Source of the DNA: Flavobacteriaceae bacterium
Lineage (GTDB): Bacteria > Bacteroidota > Bacteroidia > Flavobacteriales > Flavobacteriaceae
Direction of reading: 5' to 3'
Assembly: GCA_021151665.1 (NCBI GenBank)
Contig: JAGKWW010000051.1
Coordinates: 1 to 18,674, forward strand
Length of the DNA: 18,674 nt
A program made the position numbers and the translations under genes. The notes beneath the pieces are model-generated. The model saw nothing but the letters and a program-made list of their open reading frames with translations. It had not been told where the DNA came from and searched no databases. Below, one piece after another: positions 14,146 through 18,674 of the stretch. The number at the start of each line of letters is the position of its first letter. Within the stretch, counting starts at the first letter, position 1.

Positions 14146-15144
14146 TTATTGTTTGTTGTACGCCCATTTCAGGTAGATAGATCCCCACGTAAACCCGCCT
14201 CCGAAGGAAGCAAAAATGAGGTTATCGCCTTTTTTAAATACATGTTCAAAATCGCTAAGCAGCAAAGGCAGGGTAGCCGATGTTGTATTACCGTATTTCT
14301 CTATATTGATAAGCACTTTAGATTCGTCGAGGTTCATGCGTGAAGAGGTGGCATCAATAATGCGCCTGTTGGCCTGGTGCGAAATCAGCCAGTCTACATC
14401 CTCATTCGTAAGGTTGTTGCGCTGCATGATCTTCTCGCTGATATCGGCCATGTTAGAAACCGCATATTTGAATACCGTCTTGCCATCCTGGAAGACATAA
14501 TGTTGGCGGTTGTCTATCGTTTCGTGCGATGCGGGAAGCAATGATCCGCCCGCCTCGATCTTGAGGTATTCGCGGCCAATGCCATCGCTGCGGAGAATTT
14601 CATCCTGCAGGCCAAGGCCTTCTTCATTGGGTTCGAACAATGCACATCCGGCACCGTCGCCAAAAATGATGCAGGTAGCCCTGTCGGTATAATCTATTAT
14701 TGAAGACATCTTATCGGCGCCTATAAGCAGCACCTTTTTGTAACGCCCTGTTTGTATGTAGGCTGCCGCAGTAGACATACCATATAAGAAACTTGAGCAG
14801 GCAGCCTGCAGGTCGTAACCGAACGCGTTTACAGCGCCTATCTGGGTTGCAACATAAACTGCAGTTGCGGCAACAGGCATATCGGGAGTTGTTGTAGCCA
14901 CGATAACCATGTCAATTTCAGCCGGATTTAAGCCTGTCTTTTCGATCAGGTTTTCAGCCGCTTTTATAGCAAGGAAAGAAGTACCCTTGTCTTTATCTTT
15001 TAATATGCGCCTTTCTTTGATCCCGGTGCGCGTAGTGATCCACTCATCGTTGGTATCTACCATTGTTTCCAGGACTTTGTTTGAAAGTACAAAATCCGGC
15101 ACATAAGCGCCCACAGCAGTGATGGCGGCTGTAATTTTACTCAT
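14146..15144 (-). CDS. fabH: Beta-ketoacyl-ACP synthase III
   Basis: FabH starts fatty acid synthesis by condensing an acyl-CoA primer with malonyl-ACP. The protein has 332 residues, close to the usual 317-335. The thiolase-fold triad is complete: Cys116 in QAACSSFLYG, His256 in WLISHQANRR and Asn286 in KYGNTTSATLPL. The N-terminal TNDEWITTRTGIKERR (residues 31-46) is the classical FabH signature around the CoA site, and FASFGGGFTWGS closes the C-terminus. In Flavobacteria the primers are largely branched-chain acyl-CoAs, but specificity is not readable here. It lies just before accB, whose complex supplies its malonyl group, so grouping fits function. The 159-base gap upstream contains the rpmF terminator, so fabH probably has its own promoter. 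Confidence 0.95.
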   Translation of the reverse strand: MSKITAAITAVGAYVPDFVLSNKVLETMVDTNDEWITTRTGIKERRILKDKDKGTSFLAIKAAENLIEKTGLNPAEIDMVIVATTTPDMPVAATAVYVATQIGAVNAFGYDLQAACSSFLYGMSTAAAYIQTGRYKKVLLIGADKMSSIIDYTDRATCIIFGDGAGCALFEPNEEGLGLQDEILRSDGIGREYLKIEAGGSLLPASHETIDNRQHYVFQDGKTVFKYAVSNMADISEKIMQRNNLTNEDVDWLISHQANRRIIDATSSRMNLDESKVLINIEKYGNTTSATLPLLLSDFEHVFKKGDNLIFASFGGGFTWGSIYLKWAYNKQ

Positions 15145-15198
15145 AGGACATTTATATCTATTCCGCTCGCTATTTAGAAAAGCGTTGGAAATTACAAA

Positions 15199-15232
15199 AA
15201 AATATAAAACGAGTTGCCATTAGTGGCTCAAA
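15199..15232 (-). promoter_or_regulatory. Weak candidate promoter for fabH-accB-accC
   Basis: On the minus strand TTTG (15232-15229) is followed after 22 bases by TATATTTT (15206-15199), one mismatch from TAnnTTTG. It lies between the rpmF terminator and the fabH start at 15144, where a promoter is needed. Motif match only. Confidence 0.3.
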
Positions 15233-15256
15233 ATCAATCCAGAAAGGGTGTTAACA

Positions 15257-15285
15257 AAAAAACTCTCACTGCGTGAGAGTTTTTT
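15257..15285 (-). terminator. Terminator after rpmF
   Basis: A 13-base stem made of a run of six A/T pairs plus CTCTCAC with GTGAGAG, around a TGC loop. It lies 19 bases after the rpmF stop codon on the minus strand. The A and T runs on both sides mean it could work in either direction. Confidence 0.85.
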
Positions 15286-15303
15286 CTCCATTCTGAAATA
15301 TTA

Positions 15304-15498
15304 TTAAGCAACAGCTTCCTGCTTGTCTATAACTACCTGGCCCCTGTAGTACATTTTACCTTCATGCCAGTAAGCCCTGTGGTAAAGATGCGCTTCTCCG
15401 GTTACCGGGCAGGTAGCGATCTGAGGAACAGATGCTTTGTAGTGTGTCCTTCTCTTATCTCTTCTGGTTTTCGAGGTTTTTCTCTTAGGATGTGCCAT
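15304..15498 (-). CDS. rpmF: 50S ribosomal protein L32
   Basis: Protein L32 of the large ribosomal subunit, 64 residues. The N-terminus MAHPKRKTSKTRRDKRRTHYK is the highly basic rRNA-binding tail, and the conserved core HLYHRAYWHEGKMYYRGQVV follows. Only one cysteine remains (TCPVTG), so the four-cysteine zinc-binding form of some bacterial L32 proteins is absent. This matches a zinc-independent type. The gene follows yceD (DUF177) after 15 bases, the same partnership seen in very many bacteria, and ends at a strong terminator. Confidence 0.96.
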   Translation of the reverse strand: MAHPKRKTSKTRRDKRRTHYKASVPQIATCPVTGEAHLYHRAYWHEGKMYYRGQVVIDKQEAVA

Positions 15499-15513
15499 TT
15501 TACTCTTTTATTT

Positions 15514-16050
15514 TTATCCGTTTAACAGTTTTTTCAATTCGTCCCAACGGGGATCGGTATTCTTTTCTTCTTTCTTTTCAGGAACCTCTTTTGGTGCAAG
15601 CTCCTCCAGCTTATTCAATATCCCGGCATCAATGCTGCCGTCTTTTACTCCCGGGTGCACCCTTTTTGTAGGTACAGAGAGTACGATCATCTCGTAAATA
15701 TACTGTGCCACATCCATCTGGTGTTCGCCATGTGGCAGGATCAGCATTTCGTCATTCTCATCATTATACTCGTCACCATATTTCACGATCAGTTCAAGCT
15801 TGCCCTTTACCGGAAGGTCGAAATCTTCATTGGTAAGGTCGCAGGGCACATTTACCGTACCCTTATGCTTAAAGTGAAGCTCCAGCATGGTGCTTTTCTT
15901 ATCTAATACGAGCGACACCTTTATATTAACGTCATTATATTCGTCAAATTCAAAGGCATCAAAGAACGTTTTATTAATATCAAACTCAAACTGGTGCTTT
16001 CCCTGTTTCAATCCCCCGAAAGGAATCAAAAATTCTTTATTCACTCTCAT
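15514..16050 (-). CDS. yceD: YceD family protein (DUF177)
   Basis: A 178-residue protein of the YceD/DUF177 family, linked by genetics in other organisms to 23S rRNA accumulation, and nearly always encoded just upstream of rpmF as here. Family features are the internal core KGTVNVPCDLTNEDFDLPVKGKLELIVKYGDEY at about residues 62-94, and the acidic stretch with EMLILP. Only one cysteine of the common CxxC-type pair is present, as often in Bacteroidetes versions. The C-terminal DPRWDELKKLL is the other conserved end, preceded by a charged linker rich in Glu and Lys (PKEVPEKKEEKN). It is cytoplasmic and has no signal peptide. A strong promoter lies about 85-110 bases upstream, and the stop is 15 bases before rpmF, so the two form an operon. 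The biochemical role remains undefined. Confidence 0.85.
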   Translation of the reverse strand: MRVNKEFLIPFGGLKQGKHQFEFDINKTFFDAFEFDEYNDVNIKVSLVLDKKSTMLELHFKHKGTVNVPCDLTNEDFDLPVKGKLELIVKYGDEYNDENDEMLILPHGEHQMDVAQYIYEMIVLSVPTKRVHPGVKDGSIDAGILNKLEELAPKEVPEKKEEKNTDPRWDELKKLLNG

Positions 16051-16079
16051 TTTGCCAGTTTTTTAGTTGTGGCCAGTAT

Positions 16080-16096
16080 TTGTGGCCGGCTCACAA
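16080..16096. repeat. Palindrome in the yceD-rpmF leader
   Basis: TTGTGGCCGGCTCACAA is a 17-base near-palindrome (TTGTG and CACAA ends, GCC/GGC centre). TTGTGGCC occurs again directly at 16067-16074. Both fall in the untranslated leader between the predicted start of transcription and the yceD ATG, so they could be an RNA structure or a regulator site. No known ribosomal leader is recognised. Confidence 0.4.
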
Positions 16097-16133
16097 TATC
16101 GCAACTTGTTTGGCAGCAATACTTTTGAGCGTG

Positions 16134-16162
16134 CAAAGATAAACATTTCTTTAAATTACAAA
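16134..16162 (-). promoter_or_regulatory. Strong Bacteroidetes promoter for yceD-rpmF
   Basis: On the minus strand TTTG (16162-16159), exactly 17 bases, then TATCTTTG (16141-16134) followed by CA. Both elements match the Bacteroidetes primary sigma factor consensus perfectly with standard spacing. Transcription would begin near 16127, leaving a leader of about 75 bases before yceD. A strong promoter is expected for a ribosomal protein operon. Confidence 0.78.
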
Positions 16163-16184
16163 GCGGTTATCAACATTTTTTTGT

Positions 16185-17234
16185 TTACAACTGCTTCTCT
16201 TTTACACGAAGCGGATTTTTCATCAACTCCCTGTACTCGTTTCGGTTATGGTACACATCTAACGCAAGGTATACCGCTTCTTTAAAAGAGTTGTGGTCGG
16301 CCTGGCCTTTACCGGCAATTTCATAAGCAGTGCCATGGTCGGGAGAAGTGCGTATGCCCACCAGCCCGGCGGTATAGTTTACGCCCTGCCCAAAAGAAAG
16401 CGTTTTGAAAGGAATAAGACCCTGGTCATGGTAAGCAGCAATTACTGCATCATATTTCTCATACGCGCCGCTACCAAAAAAACTATCCGCAGAGAAGGGC
16501 CCGAACACCAGTACACCCTCTTCAAAAAGCTTCTTAAGCGCCGGCCTTAGTACTGCGTCATCTTCGGTACCAATAACACCATTATCGCCACAATGCGGAT
16601 TAACGCCCAGCACCGCAATCTTCGGCTTATTAATACGGAAGTCCTGCTTAAGGGTCATATTAACGGTAACGATCTTTTTACGTATCAGTTGTTCTGTCAG
16701 ATGGGCCGAAACCTCATTTACCGGAATGTGGTCGGTAAGCAAACCTACTCTTAGCCCGTCCTGAACCATCAGCATCAGGGCATCACCTTCCAATTCCTGG
16801 TCCAGGTAATCGGTATGGCCCGGAAACTTGAACTCATCCGACTGTATGTTGTATTTATTAATAGGCGCCGTGATCAGCACATCGATAGTTTTTTCTTTTA
16901 ATGCGGCCACCGCCTCCTTAAACGAACGGATAGCATACTGCCCCACTGTGTCGTCATTTTTGCCGAACTCAACATTCACGCCTTCCTTCCAAACATTCAG
17001 CACATTGATCTTGCCCGGCACCAACTGGTCGAGCTTATCGATACCGTGAAAATTAACATTAAGATCGAGCCCTTTCTTTACAAAGGACATCAGCTTTACA
17101 TTCGCAAAAATAACCGGTGTACAAAATTCGAGCATGCGCGCGTCTTCAAAGGTCTTCAGCACCACTTCTGGCCCAATGCCGTTAAGGTCGCCTATAGATA
17201 TACCCGCTATTATGTTCTCCGCTTTTTTTGTCAT
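16185..17234 (-). CDS. pdxA: 4-hydroxythreonine-4-phosphate dehydrogenase
   Basis: PdxA oxidises 4-phosphohydroxy-L-threonine with NAD in the DXP-dependent route to pyridoxal phosphate, in the cytoplasm. With the ATG at 17234 the protein has 349 residues and begins MTKKAENIIAGISIGDLNGIGPEV, the family N-terminus. Other marks are TAPINKYNI, FPGHTDYL, VNPHCGDNG and IAAYHDQGLIPFK, which hold the three metal-binding histidines, and the C-terminal RTSPDHGTAYEIAGKGQAD. The frame is open up to 17282, but the extra 16 residues would cross the ribE promoter region and lack family character, so I prefer the shorter start. The gene is divergent from ribE with about 50 bases between the two starts. No deletion is seen. 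Confidence 0.94.
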   Translation of the reverse strand: MTKKAENIIAGISIGDLNGIGPEVVLKTFEDARMLEFCTPVIFANVKLMSFVKKGLDLNVNFHGIDKLDQLVPGKINVLNVWKEGVNVEFGKNDDTVGQYAIRSFKEAVAALKEKTIDVLITAPINKYNIQSDEFKFPGHTDYLDQELEGDALMLMVQDGLRVGLLTDHIPVNEVSAHLTEQLIRKKIVTVNMTLKQDFRINKPKIAVLGVNPHCGDNGVIGTEDDAVLRPALKKLFEEGVLVFGPFSADSFFGSGAYEKYDAVIAAYHDQGLIPFKTLSFGQGVNYTAGLVGIRTSPDHGTAYEIAGKGQADHNSFKEAVYLALDVYHNRNEYRELMKNPLRVKEKQL

Positions 17235-17254
17235 GGCTATTATTGCTACTTTTG
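17228..17254 (+). promoter_or_regulatory. Candidate promoter for ribE
   Basis: TACTTTTG at 17247-17254 matches TAnnTTTG, with TTG at 17228-17230, 16 bases upstream. The -33 element overlaps the first codons of the divergent pdxA gene. The leader to the ATG at 17285 would be about 25 bases, too short for an FMN riboswitch. Confidence 0.42.
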
Positions 17255-17260
17255 GTGCTA

Positions 17261-17268
17261 CAAATTTA
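17261..17268 (-). promoter_or_regulatory. Candidate -7 element for pdxA
   Basis: On the minus strand TAAATTTG lies 26 bases before the pdxA ATG and matches TAnnTTTG. No TTG is found at the usual spacing (the nearest is 11 bases away), so the -33 part is uncertain. It lies seven bases from the ribE -7 element on the other strand. Confidence 0.35.
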
Positions 17269-17284
17269 CGCAAAATAAACAACC

Positions 17285-17872
17285 ATGTTTACAGGAATAA
17301 TAGAAACCTTCGGTACCATACAAACCATTAGCCGCAAAGGCGACAATATTGATTTTACGATCGCCTCTCCCATTACGCACGAACTCAAAATTGACCAGAG
17401 TGTAGCGCACAATGGTGTCTGCCTCACGGTGGTCGCGATCAACGGCGAGGCCTACACCGTAACCGCCATCCGCGAAACACTTGATAAGACCAACCTTAGC
17501 AGCTGGAAAGAAGGCGACAAGGTAAACCTGGAACGCGCCATGCGCCTGGGCGATCGCCTCGACGGGCACATTGTACAGGGCCATGTTGACCAGGTAGCTG
17601 AATGCATTAATGTGGAGCCTGTAGAGGGGAGCTGGTATTTTACGTTTGCCTATAGCGGAGGCAATGTTACCATAGAGAAAGGCTCTATTACAGTAAACGG
17701 TGTCAGCCTTACGGTGGTTAATTCCAAAGCGAACGAGTTTAGCGTCGCCATCATACCTTACACCTACGAGCACACCAACTTCCACAGCCTGCAAAAGGGC
17801 AGCATCGTCAACCTGGAGTTCGATGTAATCGGCAAATACGTGATGCGCCTCAACGAACTTCGCAAGGTTTAG
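17285..17872 (+). CDS. ribE: Riboflavin synthase, alpha subunit
   Basis: The enzyme dismutates two 6,7-dimethyl-8-ribityllumazine molecules to riboflavin plus a pyrimidine, the last step of vitamin B2 synthesis. It has 195 residues and the typical two tandem lumazine-binding barrels, followed by a trimerisation helix. Repeat 1 begins MFTGIIE and holds NGVCLTVV at about 43-50. Repeat 2 begins LDGHIVQGHVD at about 92-102 and holds NGVSLTVV with FDVIGKYVMRL at the end. Ser and Cys sit at the equivalent positions of the two repeats, as in the family. The ATG at 17285 gives the canonical start. The gene stands alone, divergent from pdxA, so two coenzyme pathways share one short regulatory gap. The symbol ribE is used in E. 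coli style naming (ribC in some schemes). Confidence 0.95.
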   Translation: MFTGIIETFGTIQTISRKGDNIDFTIASPITHELKIDQSVAHNGVCLTVVAINGEAYTVTAIRETLDKTNLSSWKEGDKVNLERAMRLGDRLDGHIVQGHVDQVAECINVEPVEGSWYFTFAYSGGNVTIEKGSITVNGVSLTVVNSKANEFSVAIIPYTYEHTNFHSLQKGSIVNLEFDVIGKYVMRLNELRKV

Positions 17873-17907
17873 AGTTCGGGGTTTCGGGTTGCTCACTCAA
17901 ATAGTAT

Positions 17908-17931
17908 AAGCTGTTCTTTACCGGGCAGCTT
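17908..17931 (+). terminator. Probable terminator after ribE
   Basis: A six-base stem AAGCTG / CAGCTT around a 12-base loop, followed by a run of T residues, 36 bases after the ribE stop codon. The stem is short for this region's terminators, so the call is moderate. Confidence 0.5.
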
Positions 17932-18132
17932 TTTTATTTGGCAGCAGCCGTCATTTGCGCCCATTGCTACACGGCGCACCCGCTGTCCGCTGTATCTGCC
18001 TTCGCTGCGCTGCGGCAGGATGCCGCTCCCATCGGGGCTGGGGGAAGCGTTAGCGGGCTGTAAGCGACGGCAACGAGCCACAAGTGACGCCCCACAAGTA
18101 AACAGCCACAAGCCGTATATCCGCCGCTCGCT

Positions 18133-18153
18133 CCCCTCTCCTTCAAAGAGGGG
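18133..18153. repeat. Inverted repeat CCCCTCT / AGAGGGG
   Basis: A perfect seven-base inverted repeat with a seven-base loop (CCTTCAA), followed by GCCGGGGGTGAGG. This type of sequence recurs between genes in many Bacteroidetes genomes as far as I remember; its number of copies elsewhere in this genome cannot be seen here. Confidence 0.5.
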
Positions 18154-18253
18154 CCGGGGGTGAGGAATTTCCAGAACAAGCTGTCAGCTTTAAGCGACTG
18201 AGCCATCAGCCACGGGCTAAGTAGCTCAGAAGCTATAAGCTAAGAAGCTTAAC

Positions 18254-18283
18254 AAAAAATGCAGCCCGAAGGCTGCATTTTTT
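18254..18283. terminator. Bidirectional terminator before the sorting-domain gene
   Basis: A perfect 13-base stem (AAAAAATGCAGCC with GGCTGCATTTTTT) with a CGAA tetraloop. On the minus strand it lies 56 bases after the stop codon of the surface protein gene; on the plus strand it is a second stop for read-through from ribE. Confidence 0.85.
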
Positions 18284-18293
18284 ATCATAGGAT

Positions 18294-18330
18294 CTGAGGG
18301 TCTAAGGGCCTCAGGCACTTAGTCCCTCAG
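18294..18330. repeat. 37-base near-perfect palindrome
   Basis: CTGAGGG at 18294 pairs with CCCTCAG ending at 18330. Inside these, CTAAG pairs with CTTAG and GCCT with AGGC around a single central C. Only two of the 18 pairs fail. The same TTAG/CTCAG words continue to 18340, so it may be built of short tandem words. It lies directly behind the stop codon of the surface protein gene. Confidence 0.6.
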
Positions 18331-18339
18331 TCTCTTAGT

Positions 18340-18674
18340 CTATCGCTTCAGTGAGAAGTGCGACTTAAACTCCTTGGTCACTTCCACGCCGTTTACCATC
18401 TCGCGGTAGGTTACCGTGAACCAGTAGTCATCCGCGATAAGCGGTGCTCCGTTGTAGGTACCGTCCCAGCCCTGGCTCTCGTTGCTCGAGCTGATCTGCT
18501 TAAGCAGCTTGCCATAGCGGTCGAAGATGTAGATCTTCGCATCCAGCTGCCCGCCAAGGCCTGTGATGTTCCACGTATCGTTGTGGCCATCGGCATTCGG
18601 GGTGAAGAACTTCGGATAGTCGATAATGCTGATGTCTTCCAGCTCAAGGATCATGCCTGCGTCATCACAAGGGT
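18340..18674 (-). CDS. 3' end of a surface protein with a gliding-motility/type IX type B sorting domain (partial)
   Basis: The gene enters from the right edge and only its last 111 or so residues are visible; the frame stays open to the end of the window. The visible part is the gliding-motility-associated C-terminal domain (CHU_C, type B sorting signal) almost in full. It has ISIIDYPKFFTPNADGHNDTWNI, then IYIFDRYGKLLKQI, GWDGTYNG, DDYWFTVTYRE and the terminal KSHFSLKR. Such domains send large adhesin or repeat proteins through the type IX secretion system to the cell surface, with SprF-like partners for some. The preceding residues (PCDDAG) are the end of another domain that cannot be identified. 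An ATG at 18654 lies inside the conserved region and is not a real start. A palindrome and a terminator follow the stop codon. Confidence 0.9.
   Translation of the reverse strand, partial: PCDDAGMILELEDISIIDYPKFFTPNADGHNDTWNITGLGGQLDAKIYIFDRYGKLLKQISSSNESQGWDGTYNGAPLIADDYWFTVTYREMVNGVEVTKEFKSHFSLKR

Larger units (their letters stand above)
17873..18253. other. Gene-free GC-rich repeat-like region
   Basis: No convincing gene lies between ribE and the sorting-domain gene. After a small terminator, positions about 17941-18180 are GC-rich and composed of short palindromes: CCGCTGTATCTGCC facing GGCAGGATGCCGC, and CCCCTCT (18133-18139) facing AGAGGGG (18147-18153). From memory, both blocks resemble interspersed intergenic elements scattered in Flavobacteriaceae genomes. 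Positions about 18180-18253 are a low-complexity tract with repeated AGCT, CTCAG and CTAAG words. Minus-strand open frames here (17893-18206) show no protein-like composition. Confidence 0.55.

Noticed and set aside
17235..17282. Longer start for pdxA
   Set aside because: The extra 16 residues cover the divergent promoter region, and the family N-terminus begins at the later methionine.
17235..17284. FMN riboswitch before ribE
   Set aside because: The gap is about 50 bases and contains none of the conserved RFN blocks; the RNA needs well over 100 bases.
17893..18206. Minus-strand open frames of 72 and 79 codons after ribE
   Set aside because: Composition rich in Arg, Cys and Ser with no motif. 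They arise from the GC-rich repeat-like DNA and resemble commonly mis-annotated spurious proteins.

Overview
The window reads as a chromosomal stretch of a Flavobacterium-like member of the Bacteroidetes (Flavobacteriaceae). The indications are a C-terminal domain of the type IX secretion / gliding-motility 'type B sorting' class at the right edge, promoters of the Bacteroidetes form (TTG or TTTG about 17-23 bases before TAnnTTTG), weak or absent Shine-Dalgarno sequences, and many secreted peptidases with short signal peptides. The base composition looks moderately high in GC for that family. This is judged by eye, not computed.

Layout. Positions 110-2514 (+) hold a DoxX-like membrane protein and a periplasmic prolyl oligopeptidase that has lost about 38 residues directly after its catalytic serine motif. 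Positions 2515-2946 lie between convergent genes and are filled by tandem REP-like hairpin repeats. Positions 2947-7691 (-) are a compact envelope operon read right to left: dicarboxylate/glutamate:cation symporter, DedA-family membrane protein, FAD-dependent oxidoreductase, monofunctional peptidoglycan transglycosylase and an LpxR-like lipid A deacylase. The last four genes are coupled by ATGA and TAATG overlaps or short gaps.

Positions 7887-11058 (+) encode two exported peptidases, an S9 (DPP5/DPP4-like) serine peptidase and a C1 bleomycin-hydrolase-like cysteine peptidase. They are followed by a small outer-membrane beta-barrel-like protein. Convergent to it is a small exported, charged helical protein. 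From 12190 to 17234 (-) lie housekeeping genes: yceD (DUF177)-rpmF with a strong promoter, fabH-accB-accC (initiation of fatty acid synthesis and the biotin parts of acetyl-CoA carboxylase), and pdxA (vitamin B6). ribE (riboflavin synthase, +) diverges from pdxA over a very short shared promoter region. The right end (17873-18339) is a gene-free stretch of GC-rich interspersed-repeat-like sequence, terminators and a near-perfect palindrome. It precedes the 3' end of a large surface protein gene cut by the window edge.

No CRISPR array, prophage, toxin-antitoxin, insertion sequence or evident defence system is visible. The two most notable features are the internally deleted prolyl oligopeptidase and the tandem REP-like array beside it.
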